Part shown: in pieces, positions 46,493 to 55,812 of the stretch
Numbering within the stretch: position 1 is the first letter of the stretch
Layout: each line of letters starts with the position of its first letter
Assembly: GCF_030408795.1 (NCBI RefSeq)
Contig: NZ_CP047211.1
Span: forward strand, 62,001-126,000
DNA length: 64,000 nt
DNA from: Corynebacterium hansenii
Lineage (GTDB): Bacteria; Actinomycetota; Actinomycetes; Mycobacteriales; Mycobacteriaceae
Reading direction: 5' to 3'
The notes under the pieces: model-generated
What the model was told of the DNA's origin: nothing
The model's input: the letters and a program-made list of their open reading frames with translations, nothing else
Databases searched by the model: none
Translations under genes and position numbers: made by a program

Positions 46493-48769
46493 TCACGCCC
46501 GATCCCACACCCTGTGCTCCGGCATCAGCTTCAGCAGGGACTTCAGCGCCTTGCCGCCGTCGGCGGCCAGGACGATGCCCGGCGCGTCCGCGTCGACGTG
46601 GCGCTTGACCAGCTCCCGCCCGTCGCCGAAGGCCGCGATGGCCTTCAGGTGGCGGAACGCCTCGCCGAGCAGCACGGCGATCTCCGGGGCGTCGACGTCG
46701 GCCGCGGCGATGACGGCGTCGAACTCGATGGAGCGCGTGTTGTACGTCGTGCGCTGCACCGTCGCGCCGTCGCCGTCGGCGCCCAGCCGGCCCGCATGGT
46801 CGGCGATGACCAGCGGCACCATGCCCGCTTCGTCGATGCCCTCGATCAGCGCGTCCAGGGCCTTCGCGTCGGTGTCGTCGTCGGCGATGATGCCCACCTG
46901 GCGGCCGTCCAGCGGGTACGGGCCGCGGATCTGCGACAGCGCGGGCGACGGCTCCGGCTCCGGCAGGTCGGCCACCGGATCCGGCGCGGGCAGGCCCAGC
47001 CCCTCGGCGACGGACTCCGCCAGCTCCTGGTCGATGTGCGCGAGCACCTCGCCGACCACGCGGCGGCGGATGGTCTCGTCGAAGCACTTGGACAGTTCGA
47101 AGGTGTAGGCCTCGATGATGTGGTCGCGCTCGACGTCGGTCAGCGACTTCCAGAACATCCGCGGCTGCGAGAAGTGGTCGGCGAAGCTCGCCGGCTTCTC
47201 GCGGGTCTTGATCGCGTCGGCGATCTCCTGCGGCACCTCGATGTAACCGCCCGCGGTCTCCGGGTCGGCCAGGAAGGGGCAGCCGCCGTCGACGGAGTTC
47301 GGGTGGTGGGCGTTGATGCCGCCGGGGATGGCGTGCTGCGCGAAACCGTCGCGCTGCATGTCGTTGACCGGGGCATGCGGGCGGTTGATGGGCAGCTGCG
47401 TGAAGTTCGGGCCGCCCAGGCGGTGCATCTGGGTGTCCGTGTAGGAGAACAGGCGGCCCTGCAGCAGCGGGTCGTTGGTGGTCTCGATGCCCGGGACCAT
47501 GTTCGACGGGCAGAAGGCGACCTGCTCGGTTTCGGCGAAGTAGTTCGTCGGGTTGCCGTTGAGGGTCATCGTGCCGATGATCTCCACCGGCGCGAGCTCC
47601 TCCGGCACGAGCTTGGTCGGGTCGAGCAGGTCGATGCCCTCGAAGGTCTCCTCGGCGTTGTCCGGGAACACCTGCACGCCCAGGTCCCACTCGGGGAAGG
47701 CGCCGGCCTCGATGGCGTCGGCCAGGTCACGGCGGTGCAGGTCCGGGTCGGCGCCGCCGGACAGCTGCGCCTCCTCCCACACCTGCGAGTGGACTCCGAG
47801 CTTGGGCTTCCAGTGGAACTTCACCAGCGACGTCTCGCCGGCGTCGTTGATCATGCGGAACGTGTGGACGCCGAAGCCCTCCATCATCCGGTACGAACGC
47901 GGGATGCCGCGGTCGGACATGTTCCACATGGTGTGGAACGTCGCCTCGGTGTGCAGCGACACGAAGTCCCAGAAGGAATCGTGCGCGGACTGCGCCTGCG
48001 GGATCTCGCGGTCCATGTGCGGCTTGACCGAGTGGACGACGTCCGGGAACTTGATGCCGTCCTGGATGAAGAACACCGGGATGTTGTTGCCCACCAGGTC
48101 GTGGTTGCCCTCGTCGGTGTAGAACTTCACGGCGAAGCCGCGGGTGTCCCGTGCGGTGTCGATGGAACCGCGGAAGCCGGCGACCGTCGAAAAGCGCACG
48201 AAGACGGGGGTTTCCACGCCCTCCTTGAGGAAGCCCGCGCGGGTGATCTTCGCGGCCTTGCCGTTGGAGCGGAACACGCCGTGGGCGCCGGCGCCGCGCG
48301 CGTGGACCACGCGCTCCGGGATGCGCTCGCGGTCGAAGTGCTGCAGCTTCTCCTGGAAGTGGTGGTCCTGCAGCAGGATCGGGCCGCGGGGACCGGCCTT
48401 GAGGGAGTGGTCCGTTTCGGCGCGGCGGACGCCCTGCGGGGTGGTCAGGTAGGGGCCCTGCTGGGCGAAGTCGGTGCGGTCGGCGTGGACCGGGCAACCG
48501 GTGGGCGTCGCGGGCTTGGGCGAGGTCTGGTCGTCCTTGGGGGCCAGCGGCTCGCGGGGGTCGGTCGGCTCGTCGTAGGCGACCGGTTCGGGGCCGGGGA
48601 CGCCCGGGCGCATTGCCGCGGCGTCGTGGGCGCCCTTCTTGGCCTTGGTCTTCGCCTTTGTCTTGGTGGCCTTCTCGTCCTTGGCGGACTTGGCGGACTT
48701 GGCGGCCTTGGTTTTGGCCTTCGTCTTGGCCTTGTCGCTCTTCTTCTTGCGGTCGTTGCTGGCGGACAT
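46493..48769 (-). CDS. katE: large-subunit catalase (clade 2, HPII-like)
   Basis: A 758-residue haem catalase. Active-site blocks: [15 protein letters not shown] (distal His), [47 protein letters not shown] (distal Asn), and [14 protein letters not shown] with the proximal Tyr. Residues about 610-758 form the DJ-1/class I glutaminase-like domain seen in large catalases ([20 protein letters not shown]). Unusual is residues 8-46, almost purely Lys/Ala/Thr/Ser ([19 protein letters not shown]), like the tails of histone H1 or mycobacterial HU, which could bind DNA or polyanions. The 207-base promoter gap to the HPP gene shows no clear redox operator. Confidence 0.92.
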   Translation of the reverse strand: MSASNDRKKKSDKAKTKAKTKAAKSAKSAKDEKATKTKAKTKAKKGAHDAAAMRPGVPGPEPVAYDEPTDPREPLAPKDDQTSPKPATPTGCPVHADRTDFAQQGPYLTTPQGVRRAETDHSLKAGPRGPILLQDHHFQEKLQHFDRERIPERVVHARGAGAHGVFRSNGKAAKITRAGFLKEGVETPVFVRFSTVAGFRGSIDTARDTRGFAVKFYTDEGNHDLVGNNIPVFFIQDGIKFPDVVHSVKPHMDREIPQAQSAHDSFWDFVSLHTEATFHTMWNMSDRGIPRSYRMMEGFGVHTFRMINDAGETSLVKFHWKPKLGVHSQVWEEAQLSGGADPDLHRRDLADAIEAGAFPEWDLGVQVFPDNAEETFEGIDLLDPTKLVPEELAPVEIIGTMTLNGNPTNYFAETEQVAFCPSNMVPGIETTNDPLLQGRLFSYTDTQMHRLGGPNFTQLPINRPHAPVNDMQRDGFAQHAIPGGINAHHPNSVDGGCPFLADPETAGGYIEVPQEIADAIKTREKPASFADHFSQPRMFWKSLTDVERDHIIEAYTFELSKCFDETIRRRVVGEVLAHIDQELAESVAEGLGLPAPDPVADLPEPEPSPALSQIRGPYPLDGRQVGIIADDDTDAKALDALIEGIDEAGMVPLVIADHAGRLGADGDGATVQRTTYNTRSIEFDAVIAAADVDAPEIAVLLGEAFRHLKAIAAFGDGRELVKRHVDADAPGIVLAADGGKALKSLLKLMPEHRVWDRA

Positions 48770-48976
48770 GGGGGATCACCGTCACTTCCGAAGTCGGGGC
48801 TGGTCAGAGGGCGTGCCCCCGGCCCGCGGGCAGGCGTGAACGGGGGTAACGCCCTTGCCTCCGCCAGGGTAACCGCGATCACGTTTTCGGGTGGAAAACC
48901 TTCCGCCCGCGCCGCGATTCCGGGGGGTGCTTGACGACGCCCGCGTGCGCGCCATCCCGCCCGCACCCGCGGGCGC

Positions 48977-49516
48977 TCACCACCAGTACGCGGGGTAGCG
49001 GAGGCGGCGCAGCCGATTGGCGGCCAGCCCCGCGAGGATCACCAGCACCGCCGACGCCATGAGCACGGCCAGGAAGCGGGCGGGGACCGCCGGGGGAATG
49101 GTGACCAGGAGCATGGCGGTGGCCGCGCCGGGGGAATGGGCGCAGCGCAGCAGCAGCATCGCGCCGAAGGCGAGGCCCGCCGCGAGCCCGCCGACCAGCA
49201 CCGACCCACCGAACCAGTGGGCCAGTCCCAGCCCGATCAGCGCGCCGAGCAGATGCCCCAGGACGATGTTGCGGGGCTGCGCCAACGGCAGGTCGGGGCC
49301 GCCGACGACCAGTGCGGCGGTGGCGGCCATCGGCGGTATGAGCAGGGCCAGGTCGGTGGCGTCTGCCGCGGCGCCGAGGACGATCAGCGGGATGGTCACC
49401 CCGACGGTGGCGCCGAGGATGTGGGTCAGCGGCGGCCGCGGCGGCGCCTGGCTCGCCAGGGCGGCGAAGGCTCCCTCGACGGCATCCGGCTTGGAAGGTT
49501 CGTGGTCCCCGGGCAT
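48977..49516 (-). CDS. HPP family membrane protein
   Basis: A 179-residue integral membrane protein of the HPP family, with about four to five helices. SxLAQPRN-type motif appears as DLPLAQPRNIVLGHLLGALIGLGLAHW, and the second-half HSPGAATAMLLVTIPPAV matches the family's H-P-GA motif; some HPP proteins transport nitrite in chloroplasts. Function here unknown. Start taken at the ATG complement of 49514-49516, since upstream residues are Pro/Ser-rich antisense-like sequence. It follows the ROK regulator gene by 16 bases on the same strand and may be co-transcribed. Confidence 0.75.
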   Translation of the reverse strand: MPGDHEPSKPDAVEGAFAALASQAPPRPPLTHILGATVGVTIPLIVLGAAADATDLALLIPPMAATAALVVGGPDLPLAQPRNIVLGHLLGALIGLGLAHWFGGSVLVGGLAAGLAFGAMLLLRCAHSPGAATAMLLVTIPPAVPARFLAVLMASAVLVILAGLAANRLRRLRYPAYWW

Positions 49517-49532
49517 GGGCGACGATTGTGCC

Positions 49533-50903
49533 TCACCGCGCCGGGGCGAGGCCCAGCGGGTCGGCGTGCAGCGGATCCAGCGCCACGGCGCGGGCGGCGT
49601 CGCGGGTGATGGTGCCGCGGGCGCGGGAGACCCTGATGTCGCGTCGGGCCGGGGAGGTGGCGGCGATGGTTCGGGCCGTGACGCGCAGGCCGGCGGCATC
49701 GTCGGTGAACGCCGCGCCGGCGAGGATGACGTGCGCGGGGTCGACGATGTCGGCGACCGTGGCCACCGCCAGCCCCAGCAGGCGCGCCCGTTCGTCGAGG
49801 ATCGCTCGGGCCGCCGGGTTCGTCTGCGCCGCCGCGATGAGCTCGGCGATGGATCCCGCGCGGACCCCTTCGTCGCGGGCGGCGGCGAGCACTCCGGAGG
49901 AGCCGACCGCCTCCCGCAGCGTCGCGCCGCCGAGGAGGTCGCTGTCCGCCGGCCGCAGATGTCCGATCGACCCGTCGCCGTGGGCCGGCCGGTGCACCGC
50001 GCCGTCGACGGTCCATGCCACTCCGACGAGTTCGCGGGCGTAGAAGTACAGCGACGTCGGCAAGCGTTCGCCGCCCGCCCGCAGCGGGTTGGCCGCCAGT
50101 TCGGATGCGGCCATCGCGGCGACGTCGGGGGCGGCGAGGGCGGGGAGGCCGAGGCCGTCGGAAAGCATGCCGACCAGGTCGGTCCGGCCCCAGCCGTAGG
50201 AGCGCGAGTTGACCGTCCCGTCGGCGGCGACGTGGCCCGACAGGGCGGCGCCGACCGTGCGCAGCGGCCGGGCGATGCCGGTGCGCAGGCGGTGGATGGC
50301 GGCGACGATCGAATCGATGGCCTCGTCAGGGGCCAGCGCGTCCAGCGGCAAGTCGACGTCCGTTTCGCGCAGCACCCGGCCGACCGTGTCGAAGATCGCG
50401 ATGTGCGACGTGCGTAACCCGAGGTGCGCCCCGACGTGCAGCCACGGCGACTTCGCCGGCGCCAGCGGGACGCGCGGCCGGCCCGTCCCCGTGCCCGTGA
50501 TCAGGTCCGGGCGTTCCTCGACCAGCCCCGCGTCGAGCAGCGCCGTGACCCCGCGCGCCACCGTCGGCTGCGACAGGCCCGTCGACGCCGCCAGATCGGG
50601 GCGGGTAATCGGCCACTGCAGGCGGATCTGGTGGTGCAGCCGCGCCGCCGGCGAAGTGGGCAGGCGGAAGGCGGCCGTCGGGCTGATGGCGGGGGACGCG
50701 CCCGTGGACCGCGCGGGCGAAGCTGCGTCCGTGGACCGCGCGCGCGAAACGCCGGCCGGGGCCGTGGCTGCGGCGTGGGTTGCGGCAGCGGCCGGGGCTG
50801 CGGCCGCGGTGTGGGGCGTGGCGTGGGCCGCAGCCTTGGCCGGGGCCGGTGTCGCGGCGGCCTCGGCCTGGCGGTCGGCGATCGACGGGGCGGAGCGGGG
50901 CAT
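49533..50903 (-). CDS. ssuR: ROK-family transcriptional regulator, SsuR-like
   Basis: A 456-residue ROK regulator: an Ala-rich N-terminal stretch (to about 85), a winged helix (HHQIRLQWPITRPDLAASTGLSQPTVARGVTALLDAGLV, about 105-145) and a ROK fold. ROK zinc ligands are not obvious, so it need not bind sugar. In C. glutamicum the ROK protein SsuR activates sulfonate-use genes and is repressed by McbR; divergence from ssuD here supports the same role. Start at 50903 is chosen because a promoter TTGACA (50939-50934), 17-base spacer, AATGAT (50916-50911) lies 7 bases upstream, implying a leaderless mRNA. ATGs at 50912 and 50915 lie in the -10. Confidence 0.8.
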   Translation of the reverse strand: MPRSAPSIADRQAEAAATPAPAKAAAHATPHTAAAAPAAAATHAAATAPAGVSRARSTDAASPARSTGASPAISPTAAFRLPTSPAARLHHQIRLQWPITRPDLAASTGLSQPTVARGVTALLDAGLVEERPDLITGTGTGRPRVPLAPAKSPWLHVGAHLGLRTSHIAIFDTVGRVLRETDVDLPLDALAPDEAIDSIVAAIHRLRTGIARPLRTVGAALSGHVAADGTVNSRSYGWGRTDLVGMLSDGLGLPALAAPDVAAMAASELAANPLRAGGERLPTSLYFYARELVGVAWTVDGAVHRPAHGDGSIGHLRPADSDLLGGATLREAVGSSGVLAAARDEGVRAGSIAELIAAAQTNPAARAILDERARLLGLAVATVADIVDPAHVILAGAAFTDDAAGLRVTARTIAATSPARRDIRVSRARGTITRDAARAVALDPLHADPLGLAPAR

Positions 50904-50919
50904 GCGGAACATCATTGAA

Positions 50920-50935
50920 TAGACCGACTGGTCTG
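50920..50935. promoter_or_regulatory. McbR-type operator in the ssuR/ssuD gap
   Basis: TAGAC-CGACTG-GTCTG fits the C. glutamicum McbR consensus TAGAC-N6-GTCTA at nine of ten fixed bases. It lies between the -35 and -10 of the leaderless ssuR-like promoter, where binding would block RNA polymerase. McbR represses sulfur genes when S-adenosylhomocysteine is low. Confidence 0.72.
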
Positions 50936-50968
50936 TCAACTTGTTTGGGGAAACGGTCTCAGGAACAG

Positions 50969-50990
50969 CCATTCCAGTCACGGTGAATGG
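50969..50990. promoter_or_regulatory. inverted repeat upstream of ssuD, activator-site candidate
   Basis: CCATTC-N10-GAATGG lies about 41-62 bases before the ssuD start, in the position of an activator site for the downstream promoter. It could be the SsuR-like protein's operator, but no consensus is available to test it. Confidence 0.4.
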
Positions 50991-51030
50991 TTTCTTCCGA
51001 ATTCGCGCACCGGGTGGTCTACTCGACGCC

Positions 51031-52248
51031 ATGTCCGAGAAAACACACCTCCAATCAACGTCCCCCGACCACGATGTGACCCTGCATTGGTTCCTGCCGA
51101 CTTACGGCGACTCCCGCGGAATCACCGCGGGCGGCCATGGCGCCGGAAATCACGTCGGCAACCGGAAAGCGGACCTGCGCTATCTCACGCAGTTGGCGTT
51201 GGCCGCGGAAACGAACGGCTTCGAGTCGGTGCTCATCCCCACCGGCGCGTGGTGCGCCGACGCGTGGGTCATCGCGTCGACGCTGGCCGCCGCCACGGAA
51301 CGCCTCAAATTCCTGGTCGCCCTGCGGCCCGGCCTGGCCTCGCCGACGCTCGCCGCGCAGCAGGCGGCGACGCTCGCCGACCTGTCCGGCGGGCGCGTTC
51401 TGGTCAACGTCGTCGTCGGCGGCGAAGACCACGAGCAGCGCTCCTTCGGCGACCATCTGGACAAAGCCGCGCGATATGCGCGCGCGGGCGAGGAACTGGC
51501 CGTGATCCGCCGCCTCTGGGCAGGCGAAGCCGTCGATTTCCACGGCGATCACGTCCACGTCGAGGGCGCCGCCCTGGCCAATCCCCCCGCCGCCGCCCCG
51601 CCCGTGTTCTTCGGCGGCTCCTCCGACCCGGCATTGGCCGTCGCCGGAAGCGCCATCGACGTTTATCTCACCTGGGGTGAGCCCGCCCGGGCGGTCGCGG
51701 AGAAGAAGGCGCGGGTCGACGCCGCGGCGGCCCGGGCCGGGCGAACCGTCGATCACGGCATCCGCCTGCACGTGATCACCCGTGATACTTCCGAGGAAGC
51801 CTGGGCCGAAGCCGCCCGCCTGCAGCGCGGACTCGATCCCCGGGAGGTCCGCCGGGTTCAGGAGGGCCTGGCCCGGTCCCAATCCGAGGGACAGCGCCGG
51901 ATGGCCGAGCTCCACGGCCGGGGCGCGGGTTTCGACCCCACGGCAGATCCCCGGTCCCTCGAAGTCGCCCCCAACCTGTGGGCGGGGGTCGGGCTCGTCC
52001 GCGGCGGCGCCGGCACCGCATTGGTCGGCAGCCACGACGAAGTCGCCGAGCGCATCGCCGAATACCGCGACCTGGGCATGCGGCACTTCATCCTCTCCGG
52101 GTACCCGCACCTGGAGGAGGCGTATCACGTCGGCGAAGGCCTCGTCGCTGCGCTGAACCGCCGCGGCATCGGCGCCACCGGGCGTTGCGGTGCCGCCGAC
52201 GGCGCCCTCCACGATTCCCCCGTCCCGTTCCTGAAGGAGACCGCATGA
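51031..52248 (+). CDS. ssuD: FMNH2-dependent alkanesulfonate monooxygenase
   Basis: A 405-residue bacterial luciferase-like monooxygenase that splits alkanesulfonates to sulfite and aldehyde. It follows E. coli SsuD closely: LHWFLPTYGDSRG, VLIPTGAWCADAW, RLKFLVALRPGLASPTLAAQQAATL, YLTWGEP, IRLHVITRDTSEEAW, NLWAGVGLVRGGAGTALVG and LSGYPHLEEAY. Start is the ATG at 51031, where homology begins; the 5' frame extension is unsupported. The gene overlaps the next (flavin reductase) by ATGA, and the SsuR-like regulator is divergent. No ssuABC transporter genes are in the window. Confidence 0.93.
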   Translation: MSEKTHLQSTSPDHDVTLHWFLPTYGDSRGITAGGHGAGNHVGNRKADLRYLTQLALAAETNGFESVLIPTGAWCADAWVIASTLAAATERLKFLVALRPGLASPTLAAQQAATLADLSGGRVLVNVVVGGEDHEQRSFGDHLDKAARYARAGEELAVIRRLWAGEAVDFHGDHVHVEGAALANPPAAAPPVFFGGSSDPALAVAGSAIDVYLTWGEPARAVAEKKARVDAAAARAGRTVDHGIRLHVITRDTSEEAWAEAARLQRGLDPREVRRVQEGLARSQSEGQRRMAELHGRGAGFDPTADPRSLEVAPNLWAGVGLVRGGAGTALVGSHDEVAERIAEYRDLGMRHFILSGYPHLEEAYHVGEGLVAALNRRGIGATGRCGAADGALHDSPVPFLKETA

Positions 52249-52831
52249 CCCCCGCCGGCGCTTCCGTCACCGCCTCGCCCGTATTCTCCCCGCCCTCCGC
52301 TTCCGTCCCCGTCGCGCCGGGTGCTCCTGCTGCTACGAGTGCTCTTGCCGGCCCGGCGCCGATCGAAGATCCGTTGGCTTTGCGACGGCTGCTCGCGCAC
52401 GTGCCCACTTCCATCGTCGCCGTGGCGGCCTGGTCGACGGCCTGCCCGATGGGATGGTCGTCGCCTCCTTCACCGGGGTGAGCCTGGAACCGCCGTTGGC
52501 GAGCATCTGCATCCAGGATTCCTCCCGGACCTGGCGGAGGCTGCGGCGCTCCGGCCTCCTCGGGGTGTCGGTGCTCGCCGAAGATCAACCCGCCCATGTC
52601 GGCAGGTTGTCCTCGAAGACGGGCGAACGATTCGCGGACGTCCGCCACCATGCGGTCGGCGATGCGGTGCTCATAGACGGAGCCACCGCACACTTCACCG
52701 CCGTGATAGCCGGACAGGTCACCCACGGTGATCACCTCGTCGTGATGCTCGAGCTGCGCGGCGCCACCGCCGCCGAAGGACGCCCGCCGCTGGTCTTCCA
52801 CGGCTCCGAGCTCAAGTCGCTTGCGGCGTGA
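52245..52831 (+). pseudogene. flavin reductase, frameshifted
   Basis: Two overlapping frames together make one flavin-reductase-domain protein (PF01613 type). The first, from ATG 52245 (overlapping the ssuD stop), gives an Ala/Pro-rich lead and LALRRLLAHVPTSIVAVAA, then ends early in STACPMGWSS. The second carries VDGLPDGMVVASFTGVSLEPPLASICIQDSSRTWRRL...FHGSELKSLAA to 52831. The joint is at about 52421-52431 (cgtggcggcctggtcgac), where one missing base breaks the frame. It would supply FMNH2 to SsuD and the downstream monooxygenases. Either a real mutation, a programmed frameshift or a sequencing error. Confidence 0.8.
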
Positions 52832-52936
52832 CCGCCGACGCCGCCGGCGAGCACCCGAACCCGCCGACCGCCGAACCCCACTGACCGTCCAACCCGCCGA
52901 TCACCGAACCTTCTCCCAAGAAATCGAGGACACGCC

Positions 52937-54178
52937 ATGACCGCCGAAAACCCGGGAATCACCGGAACCACCGAATCCACCGCACGAAACGCAACCACCG
53001 CACCAACCGCAACCACCGAACCGAACGAGTCCCATCAACCGACCGAGTTCGGCTACTGGGTGCCGAACGTCTCCGGCGGCCTGGTGACCTCATCCGTGTC
53101 GCAGCGCACCGACTGGGGCATCGACTACAACCGTCGCGTGGCCAAACTCGCGGAAGAGCGCGGCTTCGGCCACGCCCTGACCCAGGTGCGCTACTTGGGC
53201 AGCTATTCCGCCGCGAACCAACACGAATCCGTGTCCTTTTCCCTCGCCCTGCTCGAGGCGACGGAGAGGCTCAACGTCATCGCCGCGGTGCATCCGGGGC
53301 TGTGGCAGCCCGGTGTGCTCGCCAATCTCGCGGCCACCGCGCAGGAGATTCACGGCGGGCGTTTCGCCCTGAACATCGTGTCCGGGTGGCTTCGCGACGA
53401 ATTCCGCGCGCTCGGCGAGCCGTGGCTGGAACACGACGAACGTTATCGGCGCTCGGCGGAGTTCCTGCAGGTGCTGCGTCGGCTGACCCACGGGGAGCCG
53501 GGTGGCGGAGGCACGGAATTCGCTGGGGACTTCTATCGGATCCGGGACTATTCGCTGACTCCGCGCCCGTCGACCCCGCCGACGCTGTTCGCCGGCGGCG
53601 CTTCCGGAGCGGCCCAGGCCAATGCCGGCCGCCATGCCGATTGGTACCTCACCAACGGTGCCACCGACGCGGAGTTGTCGCGCCAGATCCGCGAGGTCCG
53701 CGGCCATGCCGCCCGCGCCGGGCGACGGGTGCGCGTCGGCGTCAACGGCTTCGCCATCGTCCGCGACACGGAGGAAGAGGCGCGGCGCCAACTGTCCGAC
53801 ATCGTCGCCGGAGCCGATCGGCGGGCGGTGGAGGCTTTCGCCGCCGCCGTGCGCCAGGCGGGAGCCGCCGCACCGGATGGCCGGGGGATGTGGGCGAACT
53901 CGTCCTTCGACGACCTCGTGCAGTACAACGACGGATTCAAGACCGGGCTCATCGGGACGCCGGAACGGGTCGCGCGCCGGATCGTGGAGCTGCGCCGCCT
54001 CGGGGTGGACCTGATCTTGCTCGGGTTCCTCCACGTCGAAGAGGAACTCGACCGTTTCGGCCGTGACGTCATTCCACTGGTCAGGGAGTTGGAGGCGTCC
54101 GGAGCCGTCCAGTCCCCCGAGCCGATCGAGCAGGCGAGCGGCCAGCGTGACGAGACGCCTGCGCCGGTGGCGGGATGA
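52937..54178 (+). CDS. sfnG: dimethyl sulfone monooxygenase-like flavin enzyme (SfnG-like)
   Basis: A 413-residue FMNH2-dependent luciferase-like monooxygenase. FGYWVPNVSGGLVTS, QRTDWGIDYNRRVAKLAEERGFGHALTQVRY, NQHESVSFSLALLEATERLNVIAAVHPGLWQPG and GEPWLEHDERYRRSAEFLQVL match the SfnG group, which oxidises dimethyl sulfone to methanesulfinate; related enzymes in C. glutamicum serve sulfonate esters. The first 37 residues are a Thr/Ala/Asn/Glu low-complexity tail. The 105 bases before it contain a loose CCGCCGA-type repeat. It overlaps the next gene (ATGA at 54175). Confidence 0.82.
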   Translation: MTAENPGITGTTESTARNATTAPTATTEPNESHQPTEFGYWVPNVSGGLVTSSVSQRTDWGIDYNRRVAKLAEERGFGHALTQVRYLGSYSAANQHESVSFSLALLEATERLNVIAAVHPGLWQPGVLANLAATAQEIHGGRFALNIVSGWLRDEFRALGEPWLEHDERYRRSAEFLQVLRRLTHGEPGGGGTEFAGDFYRIRDYSLTPRPSTPPTLFAGGASGAAQANAGRHADWYLTNGATDAELSRQIREVRGHAARAGRRVRVGVNGFAIVRDTEEEARRQLSDIVAGADRRAVEAFAAAVRQAGAAAPDGRGMWANSSFDDLVQYNDGFKTGLIGTPERVARRIVELRRLGVDLILLGFLHVEEELDRFGRDVIPLVRELEASGAVQSPEPIEQASGQRDETPAPVAG

Positions 54179-55377
54179 GCGCCGCCGTCTCCCTCGCCGG
54201 GAACACCCTCACCGCCGCAGCGAGGACTTCCCCGACCGCCACCGTCCCTTCCGGCACCGTCGCCGATGTCGCCGGCGACTTCGCCACCGACCCAAGGGGG
54301 GCCATCGCACGGCTGCGCGCCTCAGGGTGGCTGGCCCTCTCCATCGACGCACGAGACGGGGGCGGTGGCGCGGGAGCCTCCGAGGTCGCGGAGCTGATCA
54401 TGGATCTTTCGGCGATCGACGGGTCGCTGGGGCAGATTCCCCAAAGCCACTTCGCGTTTCTCCGGCTCATCCGACTCGCGGGTTCCGCGGAGCAGTGGCG
54501 AAAGTGGGGGAGCCGCGTCGCCGCCGGGGCCTTCCTGGCCAATGCGCAGGCGGAAAGGGGTTCGCCGCCCGATGCGCCGCCCACGGTGACGTTGGCGCCG
54601 GGTTCTGATGGCCGATGGCGCCTCGAAGGCGAGAAGCACTTCTGCACCGGATCGATCTACGCCTCGCATTTGGCGGTGACCGCGTCCATCCCGGAAAGCG
54701 CACGGGGGCAGGGGTTTTCGCCCGGCGTCCACGTCGCGTTGCTCGCGGCCGCCGCGCCGGGCGTCACCATCGTCGACGATTGGGATGGGCTGGGGCAGCG
54801 GTTGACGGCGTCGGGGACCATCCGATTCGACGGTGCCGTAGTCGAACCTGACGACATCATCTCCAGGGCGCCGATCGCGGACCGCGCAACGGGGTACGGC
54901 GCCCACGCGCAGCTATTGCACGCGGCGATCGACGCCGGCATCGCCCGCGGAGCGGTCGACGAAGCCACCGCATGCCTCACCGCCGCCCGCGACGGCGGGG
55001 CCCCGCACGATCCGACCTTGCCGCACCGACTGGGTGAGTTCGCCATCGCCTCGTTTGCGGCGCAAGCGGCGGTGCGGCAAGCGGCGGCGGATGTGGACGG
55101 GCGACACGTCACCGGTGCGGCCGACACGGATCTCACGGTCTCCGCCGCCACCTCCGTCGCCGCGGCGCGCGACATCGCGGCGCGGGCGGCGCTGGAAACG
55201 TCATCTGGCCTGCTGGAATTGCTCGGCTCCCGGTCCGCGACCGCGACCGGCGGGTCCGACCGGCGTTGGCGCGATGCCCGGACGCACACGCTCCACGACC
55301 CCGTTCGCAGGAAAGCCACGCTCATCGGCGATTGGCTTCTCGACGGCACGGTGCCCGCGCCCGGCGTGTTCTCCTGA
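54175..55377 (+). CDS. sfnB: SfnB-family sulfur acquisition oxidoreductase
   Basis: A 400-residue acyl-CoA-dehydrogenase-fold flavoprotein of the SfnB/DszC type used in sulfur scavenging rather than fatty acid oxidation. Points in favour: LEGEKHFCTGSIYASHLAVTA in the middle domain, DWDGLGQRLTASGTIRFDGAVV, and the C-terminal RWRDARTHTLHDPVRRKATLIGDWLL typical of SfnB. Together with SsuD- and SfnG-like genes it forms a sulfur-starvation cluster; C. glutamicum seuABC has a comparable make-up. Overlaps sfnG by four bases. A weak GCTTNNCGACG word sits at 55335 in its last codons. Confidence 0.82.
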   Translation: MSAAVSLAGNTLTAAARTSPTATVPSGTVADVAGDFATDPRGAIARLRASGWLALSIDARDGGGGAGASEVAELIMDLSAIDGSLGQIPQSHFAFLRLIRLAGSAEQWRKWGSRVAAGAFLANAQAERGSPPDAPPTVTLAPGSDGRWRLEGEKHFCTGSIYASHLAVTASIPESARGQGFSPGVHVALLAAAAPGVTIVDDWDGLGQRLTASGTIRFDGAVVEPDDIISRAPIADRATGYGAHAQLLHAAIDAGIARGAVDEATACLTAARDGGAPHDPTLPHRLGEFAIASFAAQAAVRQAAADVDGRHVTGAADTDLTVSAATSVAAARDIAARAALETSSGLLELLGSRSATATGGSDRRWRDARTHTLHDPVRRKATLIGDWLLDGTVPAPGVFS

Positions 55378-55428
55378 CCCGATGTTTCCGGCGGGGCCGT
55401 GGTCCGGAGCGTGTGCCATGCTGGGGAC

Positions 55429-55728
55429 ATGGAGCCTTATGACGTCGCCATCCGCGACGAGTCCATCCGTCTGGGCCAGTTCCTGAAGCTGGCGAACCTC
55501 GTGGAAACCGGCGGCCTGGCCAAGGAGGTCATCGCCGAGGGGCAGGTGCAGGTCAACGGTGAGGTCGACACCCGCCGCGGACGCCAGCTGCGCCCCGGTG
55601 ACGTGGTCACCGTCGCCGGTGGCTCGGCCCGCGTCGCCCGCCCCGAGGACATCGACGACGACTACTTCGACGAGGCCACCGCCGACGACGACTTCGACCC
55701 CGAGAAGTGGCGCAACGTCCAGTTCTAG
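55429..55728 (+). CDS. S4-domain RNA-binding protein (YbcJ-like)
   Basis: A 99-residue single-S4-domain protein. SIRLGQFLKLANLVETGGLAKEVIAEGQVQVNGEVDTRRGRQLRPGDVV is the alpha-L RNA-binding motif. The C-terminal 25 residues are highly acidic (DIDDDYFDEATADDDFDPEKW), unlike most YbcJ proteins. RNA target unknown; ribosome or tRNA binding is usual in this family. Start taken at the ATG at 55429; the upstream frame extension reads poorly. Confidence 0.85.
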   Translation: MEPYDVAIRDESIRLGQFLKLANLVETGGLAKEVIAEGQVQVNGEVDTRRGRQLRPGDVVTVAGGSARVARPEDIDDDYFDEATADDDFDPEKWRNVQF

Positions 55729-55812
55729 GCCGGGGCCCCGCGACCCCTCCGGTAGCATTGCCCGGCGTGCGCGAACCCCGCGCAATTACGAGCAGTACCC
55801 GTGGAGGAACCA

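Noticed and set aside
50941..51030. Longer N-terminus for ssuD from the frame start at 50941
   Set aside because: The extra residues lack homology and cover the regulatory gap; the E. coli-like SsuD sequence begins just after 51031.
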